A DNA stretch of 64,000 nucleotides from Phocoena phocoena (lineage: Eukaryota > Chordata > Mammalia > Artiodactyla > Phocoenidae), in the NCBI RefSeq assembly GCF_963924675.1, contig NC_089236.1, positions 29,349,319-29,413,318 on the forward strand, in the 5' to 3' direction. How positions within the stretch are numbered: position 1 is the first letter of the stretch; the number at the start of each line of letters is the position of its first letter. Of this stretch, positions 35,721-47,059 are shown one piece after another. Position numbers and translations under genes: made by a program. The notes under the pieces are model-generated. The model was not told the DNA's origin. It saw only the letters and a list, made by a program, of their open reading frames with translations, and searched no databases.

Positions 35721-38029
35721 TTTCAGACTGCATCAATGATCATGACAGATGCAAAAAATATTAAACTGTAGTTATGCTATAAGTGATAAGATGAAAATAC
35801 AACCTAATACAAGGCTATGTAACTAGATTAACTTATCTAATCTGAGGAGCAGTGAAGGGCTTCTCAGAGCTCTAAAGAAGTTGCCAGAATTAGTTCTGTA
35901 ATAAAAGAGGATGAGTAGAAGTCTTGAGGGGAAGCAAGGCTTTCCCCCTAGAGGGCTCAAAGGACATGAAAGCAGGCCAGAGAGGTTGTGATATACAAGC
36001 AAAAAGACTGTTGAGAGAAGGCGGGATAATTAGATAGTGTCTTGTTTATTCAGAGTCTGATAGATCAAGTTCTTTGGCAGTTTATAGCATGAACTTGCAA
36101 TAAAACTGTATGAGTGAATAATAATAGAAGGTCTTTTTTGGTAAAGGAGACTAAGAGATTCACTGTTTCTATGACATTGATGATTGTCTTTAACAGATTT
36201 TTGCAGGCAGAGAAGTGTTATGATTGATGCCATTCCAGATACAGAAGTGTCATAAGCAAATAAGTCAGGAAGAAAATTGTAATAAAGTGCTCAGTGGTGA
36301 TATGATCTCATATTTTCTAAAGTTGGTGTTCTGCCAGTGGGACATTGTGACTACTTTCTGTGTTCTGTACTAGAAAACATAATTAGTCCTTAGATTACAG
36401 TTTTCACTGTTCTGGGAGAGATTTGAGCAGTGAGCTTTTTAGTCACCAGATAAAAAACAAATAGCTACCCAATATTTCAGATTACATATTTAAATATCAT
36501 TTTATAATTCAAATTGGATGCACTCATGAAATTCTACAGGTTTTTATCTTTGAAATCTGGATTTATCTTACATTAAAAACATATAATATAGATAGATATA
36601 GATGATATAGATAGATATAGATATATTTGACAGATGTACATGTATACTTCCATAAGTATTTGTTCACCAGAGAGCAAAAGCCCAGCCAAAGAAAAGAGGA
36701 ATGTTCTTACCTACCCCTTTCTTTACTGCCCTCTTTTAAGAATAAAGGGTATTAGCAGAAGAAAGGATTTCTTCACTATGAGGAAATTTTTAGCTGTGGC
36801 CTGTATTTAAAGAACTGGAGATAGCTGAAGATATCTCTTTGAAGAAGGTTAATTGACAGTTAATTGCTTTGTTGTAACAGATTAGGTAAATGCTTGGTGG
36901 AATTAGTGAGAGTGATTTCTCAATTCTGAAACAAGGTTGAGTTTTACTGTAATCGCCTCAGTAAAAATAAAACCTATGTCCAGTCAACAGCTAATCCATG
37001 AAGTCTTTAGTTTCAAGAATTGTAATATTGAGGAGATGAGAAGCTTTCAGGAGACGGACCAGAACAACCTACTCTTAAATTCACTTGAGATGGTACTATG
37101 GATAGCTCTCACAAATAAGTGAGGATGACATTTTTAGGATTGTTAATCTCAGACCAGTAGGCTAGAATGGCATTTGTACTAATCTTGATAAAAAGGAAGC
37201 ATAATTTATTTAATATGTAAATAAGAGACATATGGTAAATCAAGAGACATATGTTTACATCTTACATGATTAAGGAATCCTAATTTGTTACTTTTTTTTT
37301 TAACATAAAAGTATAACAAAACTTCCATCTACTCTCTTGTGTGTCATGACTGAAGGCTCTTTAATGGTAAGTAGTTCCGGAAAAATACAATAAGAGAGAA
37401 AAAGAGATAAGGATAAACAGTTTAATATTTATTAGTGTGATGATATATAATTAAAATGAAAAAAATTCCCTCAAAGCCACCCTGGACTGAGGACAGGAGG
37501 AAGTGGGCACATGTGTGGAATTTGTCAAATAACATTCATTTTCAGGAATCTGAGATGATTCTTCCTCTCTCCCTTTATAATTGAAGAAGTATGGCAAATG
37601 GATCCGATTTTTACAAAGAGAAAGAAACAGGAACAAAGAGTATGTCAAGAGTAAAGTTAATCTGTACAATTTCTTACAGATAAATTTCCCTTTTTCGAGA
37701 AAAATATTTATTCTGGCAATGGTAATATATTTTGAATTTCAGTTTTTCAACTAAGAATATTATTATTATAATTATATATACTATATTATATTGTAATCTA
37801 TATTAATTGAGATTATCATAGTGGGAGTATCTTTCAGAAATAAATTTACAATGAAAAGATTATATAATACACTCTGTCTGCCCATAGTGGTTTACAATGT
37901 AAGAAAAACAATCCTTTTGGAAAGGTTGTACAGCAGCCTGCATTTATTTTAAAAACATACTTATTTGAATAAAGAAGTCAGTTTTTTGACTGATAAATAA
38001 AACAAAAGTAAAAATAAATTCATATCTTC
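35721..38029. other. Anonymous intergenic sequence
   Basis: No gene was seen. About 35820-36240 vaguely resembles old dispersed mammalian repeats but I cannot assign it. A GATATA-rich simple patch lies at 36583-36625. AT-rich low complexity occurs at 37757-37810. Confidence 0.45.
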
Positions 38030-38218
38030 TGAAGCCTGCGTGCCTAGATCCCATGTTCTGTGACAAGCTAAGCCACCACAATGAGAGTGCTTCAACGAAG
38101 CACTGTGCACCTCAATGAAGAGTAGCCCCCACTCACTGCTACTAGAGAAAGCCCACACACAGCAATGAAGACCCAATGCAGCCAAAAAAATAAAATTAAT
38201 TAACTAATTTATAAAAAA
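38030..38218 (+). mobile_element. 3' part of a longer CHR-type SINE
   Basis: Words typical of the long CHR form: 'tgcctagatcccatgttctg', 'aagccaccacaatgagagtg', 'caatgaagagtagcccccac', 'actagagaaagcccacac' and 'aagacccaatgcagccaaaa', then an A-rich tail with TTAA motifs. The tRNA-like head is missing (5'-truncated). It is clearly distinct from the shorter CHR copies elsewhere in the window. Confidence 0.85.
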
Positions 38219-39280
38219 GGAAACAAATACCCATTTCCAATTTTCTTGTAGTTACTATCCCCAACACACCTCTCAGATGCCATATAAATATGCAAAAGTG
38301 CATCCTTTTTATTATTATCCTGTCCTACTTTAACATAAGTAAAATTCCCAGCAATTGCAATTCTATAGCACACCAAGATTTTTCCCACTTCACCTAATAC
38401 CAGAGATGGGTCCTCATGACAATAAGGCAAGTTATCTGGCTGGCAAGTGATCCAACCACAAACCACCATTTCAGAGCTTGATTCCCAGGACCACCTCCTG
38501 TACCAAGTGTCTTAGGCTCAATTCTCATAGATCAGACACTAAGTCAAAGACTCAGGTGCAAATGATATATTAAGGAAAAGTTCCCAGGAGAAACCACTGG
38601 GGGCTGGAGAAAGCAGAATAGGGAAGGAGAGAAAACCAAACAACCTTGTAATTTCAGTTGGGTCCCAGACTCAGCCCGATCCTGTGGGGACCCCTGGAGA
38701 ATAACTTTTACTTCTTGCATCAAGGAAAAGGGCTGTCCAGCGGAGGGGACAGCCTCCTAGCAATAAACTTCCCAGCACTTTTATTTCTCATTACAGGAGA
38801 TTAAACAGCAATCTAGCATTAGATACAAACTGCTGGCCTACGTGTTATTTTCATATAACACCATATAATAAAAAAATATTTCAAAGTTGCATTCAGCTTC
38901 CACATCCAGGCAGCAGCAGACTGACCATACGTATTTATATTTTCCCTCTCAAATTTCTATTGGTATGGCAGTAAAAGAGTGCATGTAACATAAATTTATA
39001 ATGACATGAAGGTTAAAAGGAAGGTTTATCAATTAAGCAGATTTTTTTTTTTTTTACAGTTTTCTGGAATATAGCAAGCTGATACATTTGTCATGTGATT
39101 TATTCTGCCAGGTAGAAGTGTGAGAATTCTTCAAGCTTAGACTCCATAGGCAACTTTTAGGGGAATCATTAATCAAGGATACTTCATGGGAACCCTGATT
39201 CAATTATCCTTATCCCCACTTGGCTCCCCTGCCCTAAGGAAAAGGCCATTTGCAAGGCTTTGAATTCAGGCAAAAGACAG
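38219..39280. other. Anonymous intergenic sequence
   Basis: No gene was recognised. 38550-38780 is somewhat less AT-rich and may be an old repeat, not identified. A T run lies at 39042-39056. Confidence 0.45.
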
Positions 39281-39430
39281 AAAAGAAAGGAAAGGAAAGG
39301 AAAGGAAAAGAAAGGAAAGGAAAGGAAAGGGAAGGAAAGGAAAGGAAAGGAAAGGAAAGGAAAGGAAAGGAAAGGAAAGGAAAGGAAAGGAAAGGAAAGG
39401 AAAGGAAAGGAAAGGAAAGGAAAGGAAAAG
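39281..39430. repeat. (AAAGG)n pentanucleotide tract
   Basis: About 30 units of AAAGG on the plus strand. One AAAAG unit at 39306-39310 and one GAAGG unit at 39331-39335 interrupt it. After that there are about 18 perfect units (39336-39425). Long Lys/Gly/Glu and Phe/Leu/Ser/Pro open frames on the two strands are artefacts of the repeat. Confidence 0.97.
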
Positions 39431-40109
39431 GAAATAAAAGTTTTCTGAATAGATTGCATAATTTGTCTTAGAAGGGCTGGGTCTAAATGTACAGTGGGAA
39501 TGTCTAAGAAAACAAGAGGGATGTGTCTGTAAGTGAATTAAATTCCAAACTTCCAAATCTTGTTTCTAGAGAGTTCATATATATTGTCAAAAGTAGCAGA
39601 ATCAAGAATTAGAGGTGGAATCACCACAGAAATGCATGTAACTTAATGAAATTTAGCTGTAAGTCATTAGAAGAGAGACGGAGAAGGATAAAAAAGAGAA
39701 TTTCCCCAAGTAACATTTTGAAGGAAGACAGAAAATTGCTTCTCTTCCAGTGTCAGTTCCCTTGTGACTTTCTGAGAGTACCTCGCTACCATTTGTGAGT
39801 CCAGTATTTATAGAGGATATAGTTTTAATTAAAATAAATGGAATCCAGACAAAAGACACCTAGTTTATATGGAGGTTTAAACATGGAAACCTGTCTTTTC
39901 CAAAGCAGAGGGAAGAAAAAACCCATTATAAAATATCTAAGAATTTTGATTATGGTCTCCCAGATGTTAATTACTCTAGCATTGTGCAAGAATAATTGTG
40001 ACTTTATGAAACTTTTATCTAAGATGACTTGACACTTTCCTCAAGCTTCTAACAATACCAATGTCTAAGTATATTGCTTAAGGAACTCTGCAGTGATGGA
40101 AATATTTTA
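39431..40109. other. Anonymous intergenic sequence
   Basis: No gene or identified repeat. Confidence 0.45.
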
Positions 40110-40285
40110 TTTCTGGCTGTCCAGCTGGATAGCCACTAGACACATATGACTACTGAGCACTTGAAATTTCGTTGTTGTGAATGAGAAGCTGACTTTTAAT
40201 TTTATTTTAATTAATGTGAATTTAAATAGCCATATGTAGCTAGTGACTATTGTGTTGGACAGGGCAGTTTTAGAATATTCTAAGA
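40110..40285. mobile_element. Old mammalian interspersed repeat, family not named
   Basis: The sequence 'ctactgagcacttgaaattt' ... 'ttttaattttattttaatta' ... 'taaatagccatatgtagcta' ... 'tgtgttggacagggcagttt' follows a phrase set found many times in mammalian genomes, probably a non-autonomous DNA transposon. I cannot give the family name with confidence. Confidence 0.5.
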
Positions 40286-40433
40286 ACTAAACACTTCTAT
40301 AATAAAAATGACTACACTTGAGAATTGAAAACAGGAAGGGAAAAGAGACTATTTTTTCCTTTAATACAATTCATGGCTTTTCAAGTTTAAATTTACTACA
40401 TGCATTTTTTATTATAATAATACTTTATAAGTT

Positions 40434-40671
40434 AAACATGTAGGGCTTCCCTGGTGGCTCAGTGGTTAAGAGTCCGCCTGCTGATGCAGGGGACGCGCGG
40501 TCGTGCCCCGGTCCGGGAAGTTGCCACATGCCGCAGAGCGGCTAAGCCTGTGAGCCATGGCCGCTGAGCCTGCGCGTCCGGAGCCTGTGCTCCACAACGG
40601 GAGAGGCCACAACAGTGAGAGTCCTGCGTACCGCAAAAACAAACAAACAAACAAACAAAACAAAACATGTA
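40434..40671 (+). mobile_element. CHR-type SINE with 9-bp TSD, best-preserved copy
   Basis: The body is about 40443-40662, complete, with many CpGs retained ('gccgctgagcctgcgcgtcc'), indicating a recent insertion. The tail is (AAAC)n. 'aaacatgta' flanks it at 40434-40442 and 40663-40671. The pol III A-box and B-box regions lie in the first 70 bp; the B-box position reads 'cggtcgtgcc' instead of 'ggttcgtgcc'. Confidence 0.95.
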
Positions 40672-40775
40672 TTTGCTAAGTATCTACCATACTAGGCACT
40701 TCTCTCACATTATCTTTCTGACCACCAAAGCAATATGTATGATATATATTATTACTCCATTTTAATGCATCAATA
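40672..40775 (+). mobile_element. MIR/L2-like relic
   Basis: 'ctaagtatctaccatactag', 'gcacttctctcacattatct', 'gaccaccaaagcaatatgta' and 'tattattactccattttaat' follow the order of the MIR/L2 3' phrase. The CHR SINE at 40443-40662 lies immediately upstream. Confidence 0.5.
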
Positions 40776-42129
40776 AATCCAAGAGCATAATAACATTAAT
40801 CTTAGGAAGACTATATTATATTTAAAGAAGATGATGCTATCTGACATATGGGAATTATTCAGAAAATGACTGTGAATGAATGAATGGATGAACGATGTAT
40901 GCATATAAGGACATTTGCATTTGGAGGATAAACTTGTGTAAACTTGCATTGCAGTATATAAATACACATTTATCTCCTTTTGATGTATATGACATGCTTT
41001 TTAAATTAACCTATCTCCTCCTAGTGTGGAAAAAAAAAAAAAAAAAAAAACCTGACCTTGGGGCAGGATAATTAGCCCCTCTTACAGGCATTCTTGATTA
41101 GAAATAGGAATGGGAATACAGAAACTGGAAAGTTGAGATGAGAATACTTTATAAGTGTAAAAGGCCTCAAATAATGCCTTAGACACGGGGGAGGTACAGT
41201 GGATTGTAATAGATACTACGTTATGGACATTACATAGATATACTATAGCTATAGAACATATAGATTATATAATATAGATAGATATTACATAATATACATA
41301 AATACCAGCATGTAATAAAAACATATATTTCTCCCTTTAATTTAGAATTTGGAACACAATAACATGGTTATTTGGAACATGAACATTTCCTGGTTAGAGG
41401 CAATTGGCTAAGAGAAAAAACAGCCTGTATCTCTCAAGATGTGATCTTAGATTTTCACACTGATATTGTGCTGACATTTTAACCTTTCATTACTGAGCTG
41501 TAATTTTAAATATGATTTGTAGCTCTTTGGAATTTCAGTGTATTTTTTCAGCTTTGTTTTGAAGAGTCCCCTTTATATTAACTATATCTGTCATAGATAG
41601 TCTGTCACTGGGTATAATAGCCTCATTATGTTAAAAATGAATCACACTATATTATTTGCTCGTATCTCTAACACATCTCACTCCCTTTCTGTTTCTCTCC
41701 GTTTTTTAGTGATTCTCAAGGCTGACAATTTAGGATAATAAGTTATTTTAGATAAAAGCCTGTTTACTATCATTTTTGAATCAGTGTGATTGAGGATGTC
41801 ATGGATGACTTTTTTCAATATGAAGCAAATTCAATACTTGGTGATATAGAGCTGTGCGTTGGTGTCATGCTGGAACTGTGCTGTAACAATGCTCTGTGTG
41901 GCTCTGTATGATCACTGATCCCTTTGTTCTCTTTCCTGGATATTGCTAATATTTATAGAACTACACTCGATGACAGTAAATTGATCTGGATTGAATTTAT
42001 TTTTCACACTTTTCTCTGCTTCTGAAAATGCTGCTTATTCTTCAAGGCATGACTGTGTGACAACTACCTTTTATTCTCCTAGTATTCTTCTAGTAATATT
42101 ATAATTATTCATTTCAAATATTTTGTTAT
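40776..42129. other. Anonymous AT-rich sequence
   Basis: No gene. An A run lies at 41030-41050 and a TATAGA-rich simple patch at about 41225-41300. The rest is not assigned. Confidence 0.45.
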
Positions 42130-42530
42130 TGAAAACAATGACTACTACATATTAACCATTTAATGCATGTCAGGGTCTAGGTTAAATAATTTGATGTGTG
42201 TGTGTGTACACATACACACATGCAAGTAATTTATATTTATGTATAAATATACATATAAAATAAAAAAAAACCTCATACTGACCTTTTATAGACCCACCTG
42301 TCCCATAACCACTGACAACCACTAACCTATTCTCTATTTCTATAATATTGACATTTCAGGAATGTTTTATGTATATATATTCTCAATTTTGTACTTATAT
42401 ATTTATATTTTCAAAGTAATACTCTGAGATAGTCTATATAGTCTCTGTATTTCAGGTGATAAAACTGATAAAACTCAGATTTAGAAAAATTAAGTCCCAT
42501 GGCTCACCTACATAGTGCACAATTGCAATT
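42130..42530 (+). mobile_element. MIR/L2-like relic with an embedded old L1-like piece (tentative)
   Basis: 42130-42190 ('ttaaccatttaatgcatgtc') and 42420-42530 ('tactctgagatagtctatat', 'gtgataaaactgataaaact', 'ttaagtcccatggctcac') read like two halves of a MIR/L2 3' segment. Between them, 42275-42400 resembles the old L1 3' wording seen again at 43120-43340 ('accactgacaaccactaacc'). A GT-rich palindromic patch occupies 42197-42222. Confidence 0.4.
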
Positions 42531-43110
42531 AATTACATCTATAAATAGTAACAGTAAGTATATTTTAAAGAACACTTTATGAATTGTGAAATGAGAAAAT
42601 TATTTATGTAAATAATAATTAGTCTAACTTTAGTTAGGTTGTCCAGTCACAAAAGCATTGAGAACTACCCTCTGAGCTATCCTCTGAGCTTCACTCTACT
42701 TCTTCCCATGACTTACTTGGCTTTACTGCACATGTAATGAGCAGTAAATGTTGCATGTAAGGCTTACTGTCCAGCAGTCCATCTGGAATACTAGACTGCC
42801 ACGTAGCAACTAAGGTCACGAAAGTCTCCACCTATTTGTGACAGTGCAAATGTGGCTGGGATATGTTTAGACTGGAGTCCATTTTTGAATAATCTAGAAA
42901 ATATCCTCTCAATTTCTTATGGGGAGGCTAGGCACTTTTAAAAATTTGCTGATAAGAGTTTTCTTTCATATTTTTTTTATTATCATTAAATATTTTAATT
43001 AAGCTGTTTGTTTTGAGATTAATTGTACATTTATATGCAGTTGTAAGAAATTATAAAGAAAAACTTTGTACAATTTACCTACTTTCCCCCAATGGTAGTA
43101 CCTTGCAAAA
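42531..43110. other. Anonymous sequence
   Basis: No gene or recognised repeat. Confidence 0.4.
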
Positions 43111-43345
43111 ATATAGTTCACTATAAAAACCAGGATATTGAAAATGATATATCAAGACCATCCTGGTCATTCCAAGAATGCCTCATATGTCCCTTTTATA
43201 GACACACCCATCTCCCCCATCCTTCACTTCCAGAAGCCACTAATTTATTCTCCATTTCCATAATTTTATAATTTCAAAAATGTTATCTAAATGGAGTCAT
43301 ACAGTACAAATCCATCTACTGAGTTTTATATTTCAGTCATTTTAT
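43111..43345 (-). mobile_element. Ancient L1M-type 3' fragment (tentative)
   Basis: 'taaaaaccaggatattgaaa', 'tcccttttatagacacaccc', 'ctaatttattctccatttcc' and 'aatggagtcatacagtac' match the phrase order of the 3' region of old mammalian L1 families, written in reverse. Strongly diverged. Confidence 0.5.
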
Positions 43346-43944
43346 TTTTCTGTTCTAATATTAATATTTGGTTCTTTATAAAGATTATTTTCTGAGACTT
43401 TCTATTTTTCCATTTGTTTCAATTTTCATGATTGCATGTTGGAGAATTTTTTTATGATGGCTGTTTTAAACTCTAGAGAGTCAAGTCTAAAATCTCAGTC
43501 ATCTTGATGTCGTCATCTATTGATTTATTTTTTCATGTGAATTGTGTTTTCTGGTGAATTCTGTTTCTCTGGTTCTTTGTACAAGGTATGATTTTTAGTT
43601 GAAGTGTGCATGATTTAGATATTATGGTATGAGTCTCTGAATATTACTAAACCTTCTGTTTGAGTTGGCTTTCACTGACAGCACTGCAGCAGAGAAGGGT
43701 GTGGGGACAATTAATTATTGCCATATGAGGGTAGATGACCATGTTCCTCACTTGGCCTCTGCTAACATCCAGGGGCAGGGGCTCCTCTTTATTAATGGGT
43801 AAGTGTGGGAGCTCTTTCTCTCCTCTAGGAGCCTATCTCTCTCTTCTTCTCTCTATCTCTTTCTCTACCAAACAATGTCTTTCTTTCTGCATTTTAGCCA
43901 GAGTTGTAGATTCATCTTTCCAACTGACTTCCTTTTTAAAGGCT
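43346..43944. other. Anonymous sequence
   Basis: No gene. Pyrimidine-rich around 43810-43865. The 74-codon frame at 43735-43959 shows no recognisable motif. Confidence 0.4.
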
Positions 43945-45105
43945 CTAGAGAATTTTTGATGATGGCCATTCTGATTGGTGTAAGGTGATACCTCATTGTA
44001 GTTTTGATTTGCATTTCTCTAATGATTAGTGATGTTGAGCATCCTTTCATGTGTTTGTTGGCAATCTGTATATCTTCTTTGGAGAAATGTCTATTTAGGT
44101 CTTCTGCCCATTTTTGGATAGGGTTGTTTGCTTTTTGATATTGAGTGGAATGAGCTGCTTGTAAATTTTGGAGATTATTCCTTTGTCAGTTGCTTCATTT
44201 GCAAATATTTTCTCCCATTGTGAGTGCTGTCTCTTTGTCTTGTTTATGATTTCCTTTGTTGTGCAAAAGCTTTTAAGTTTCACTAAGTCCCATGTGTTTA
44301 TTTTTGTTTTTATTTCCATTTCTCTAGGAGATGGATCAAAAAGGATCTTGCTGTGATTTATGTCATAGAGTGTTTTGCCTATGTTTCCCTCTAAGAGTTT
44401 TACAATATCTGACATTACATTTAGGTCTTTAATCCATTTTGAGTTTATTTTTGTGTATGGTGTTAGGGAGTGTTCTACTTTCATTCTTTTACATGTAGCT
44501 GTCCAGTTTTCCCAGCACCACTTATTGAAGAGGCTGTCTTTTCTCCATTGTATATTCTTGCCTCCTTTATCAAAGGTAAGGTGACCATATGTGCATGGGT
44601 TTATCTCTGGGCTTTCCATCCTGTTCCATTGAACTTTTTCTGACTTACTTCATTCTGTATGACAGACTCTAGGTCCATCCACCTCACGGCAAATAACTAA
44701 GTTTCATTTCTTTTTATGGCTGAGTAATATTCCATTGTATATATATGGCACATTTTCTTTATTCATTCATCTTTTGATGGACACAGGTTGCTTCCATGTC
44801 CTGACTATGGTAAATAGAGCTGCAATGATCTTTCTGGTACATGACTCTTTGAATTATGGTATTTTCAAGGTATATACCCAGTAGTGGGATTGCTGGGTCA
44901 TATGGTAATTCTATTTTTAGTTTTTTGAGGAACCTCCATATTGTTCTCCATAGTGGCTGTATCAATTTACATTCCCACCAACAGTGCAAGAGGGTTCCCT
45001 TTTCTCCACACCTCTGTCATACAGAGTGAAGTAAGTCAGAAAGAGAAAAACAAATACTGTATGCTAACACAAATATATGGAATCTTCAAAAAAAAAATAA
45101 AAAAA
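43945..45105. pseudogene. L1-E ORF2 pieces (mixed orientation)
   Basis: On the minus strand, 44095-44619 gives 174 codons of ORF2 C-terminal protein (for example [20 protein letters not shown] and [13 protein letters not shown]), unusually open for this window. 44759-44989 gives [20 protein letters not shown] from the Cys-rich C-terminus. The last codons of ORF2 lie on the plus strand from 45014. No RT or endonuclease motif is present. Confidence 0.85.
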
Positions 45106-45451
45106 GATTCTGAAGAATCTAGGGGCAGGACAGGAATAAAGACGCAGACATAGAGAGTGGACTTGAGAACACGGGGAAGGGGAATGGTAAGCTGGGACTA
45201 AGTGAGAGAGTGGCATGAATATATATACACTACCAAATGTAAAATAGATAGCTGGTGGGAAGCAGCCATATAGTACAGGGAGATCAGTTCGCTGCTTTGT
45301 GATCACCTAAAGGGTTGGGATAGGGAGGGTGGGAGGGAGACACAAGAGGGAGGATATGATATGGGTATATATGTATATGTGTAGCTGATTCACTTTGTTA
45401 TAAAGCAGGAACTAACACACCTTTGTAAAGCAATTATACTCCAATAAAGAT

Positions 45452-45454
<3 letters not shown>

Positions 45455-45499
<45 letters not shown>
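45455..45499. repeat. (TA)n microsatellite at the L1-E tail
   Basis: About 22 TA units directly after the L1 3' end, where an A tail is expected. It probably grew from the tail. Confidence 0.95.
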
Positions 45500-45502
<3 letters not shown>

Positions 45503-47059
45503 ATAGAGATACCTTAAGTATGTTTGAGGAATCTCATCCAATTTCAAACACAATCCTCATTGTATGCTACCTATTGAATGCAATATTATTAATCTTCTTG
45601 CTCCAAGATTCGATACTTTAGTAGCTTCTGGGTGTAACTGATAGGAGAAGATGAACTGTCTCTTTACACTTGTCCACTGTCATAGAGAAGATTTATGCTT
45701 AAATATTTCTAATATGCTGTTCATAACTTATAGATAAATCTTGCATTAAAGATTTATCTATAAGTAATCAAACTTTATCTTTACTGGAGATGAAGGTAGT
45801 TTGAGATTTATCTTTTCAAGTTAGTTTCTTTTAATGCTTAGTAAGCTAGTAGGGAATCTGGCATTTTTAGTTTGTTTTCCCAACTTTGTAATATTTCACA
45901 GCTTTTAAAAAATAATCATTTAAAATGCATTTATGAACATTTCTGTGTTAGAGCTATTTGGCAATAAGTAGAACTTAGAGCCTTGAAAAAATATTACGAG
46001 ATTGTTTCCTCCATTTTCCAATTGCATTTTTAAATTTCTGATTTTAGCTATGTCAGTCCAAATTGATAATAAAAGAATGTTTCATTCCTCATGATCAGAT
46101 GGTGGAATGGGTGATTCTGTCTAGTCAAAAAACAAAAAGACATGAAAAATGTTCAGGGTGTCATGGAGTTTTCAAATGAGCTGCTCAGCTGAGCACTGTG
46201 TTCTGCCTCTGGCTGGTGTGGAGGAGTATGTGTCTGTGCCTCTCAAGTTTCTGACAGAGATTGTGATATTCACAAGTTCTATAACCCAATCAAGGCAAGG
46301 CTCAGTTCTCTCAACTGTCATCACCCTGAAATTATCAGACATATGGTCCCTTTTTAGCAACCCTCCAAGCTATCTGTCAATCTAAATCATTTGCTAGGAC
46401 ACTTGAATGTAAGCAGTTGGTGATTCTTGTCTAATTTTCATTCAGCATTTTATCTGTCCCTTTTTGTAAATGACTCCACCTGTGGCCATTGTTCTAAAAA
46501 TTAAATGTAGATGTTCTGTGAAAAGATCCCTAACATATTTCAGATCACCTAGCTTTCATAAATGTATCCTAAATGTACCGATGCTAGAAACTTTTACAAT
46601 TATACGCCTCATTTGGCCTTAAAATGGTATATTTCACAAAAAAATAATAGAATAAGACAGCTGCTGTGAACCTCTGTTAAATGATCTAATTGCAAGCGAG
46701 CAACCTCAAAACACTGTTGTCATGAATGGAAACTCAATTTCAAAAGATATTTTGTTGATATACATTGATTAAAGAAAAAAGGAATGACGAAGAGGCCTGA
46801 AACATCAAGGAATCTCCTTCCCCCACTATCACCCATACACACATGCACACACACACACCACTCACACACAGGCATTCAACTCTAATATTTTTCTAGTCTC
46901 ATGTCCTATATTAGTATGGCTTGTAATGGAAGAAGATTTATCTATCAATAATTTAAAAAATATTTTGCTATACGTCTTATTCTAGATTACTTATCTGATT
47001 ACACATCATAGAATCATAATGGAAAATTCTTCAGCAGCTTAAACATGACAAAATTTTTT
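45500..47059. other. Anonymous, moderately complex sequence
   Basis: No recognisable interspersed repeat, so it is a candidate single-copy region. It contains the perfect hairpin at 45726-45765. Frames of 78 and 62 codons on opposite strands at 46149-46385 show no recognisable domain. A CA-rich patch lies at about 46829-46870. Confidence 0.5.
45726..45765. repeat. Perfect inverted repeat (17-bp arms, 6-nt loop)
   Basis: The arm 'acttatagataaatctt' at 45726-45742 is followed by the loop 'gcatta' and its exact reverse complement at 45749-45765. It could form a 17-bp stem as RNA or a small cruciform as DNA. It is AT-rich and has no known family. Confidence 0.95.

Larger units (their letters stand above)
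43945..45499 (+). mobile_element. L1-E: rearranged 3' L1 with two in-place inverted blocks
   Basis: Three blocks. 43945-44637 is ORF2 on the minus strand (equivalent to L1-A about 17090-17755). 44640-45013 is ORF2 on the minus strand (about 17780-18140). 45014-45453 is the ORF2 end and 3' UTR on the plus strand (about 18120-18540), ending in 'ccaataaagatgttta' and a TA-repeat tail. The blocks follow in normal L1 order from left to right, but the first two are each inverted. Together they cover one continuous stretch with only about 25 bp missing and about 20 bp duplicated at the junctions, so a single insertion event is likely. No TSD was found. Confidence 0.85.

Noticed and set aside
36937..37122. 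A 61-codon open frame as a small gene
   Set aside because: No recognisable motif, no promoter or splice evidence, and length within random expectation for 64 kb.
39281..39430. A CRISPR-like array
   Set aside because: The units are 5 bp with no spacers; it is a microsatellite in a mammalian genome.
39250..39556. Low-complexity Lys/Gly/Glu and Phe/Leu/Ser/Pro proteins on the two strands
   Set aside because: They are translations of the AAAGG repeat in each frame, with no start context or neighbours.
46149..46385. A short protein gene (78 codons on plus, 62 codons on minus in the same place)
   Set aside because: Overlapping open frames on both strands at lengths expected by chance, with no motif, splice context or neighbours.
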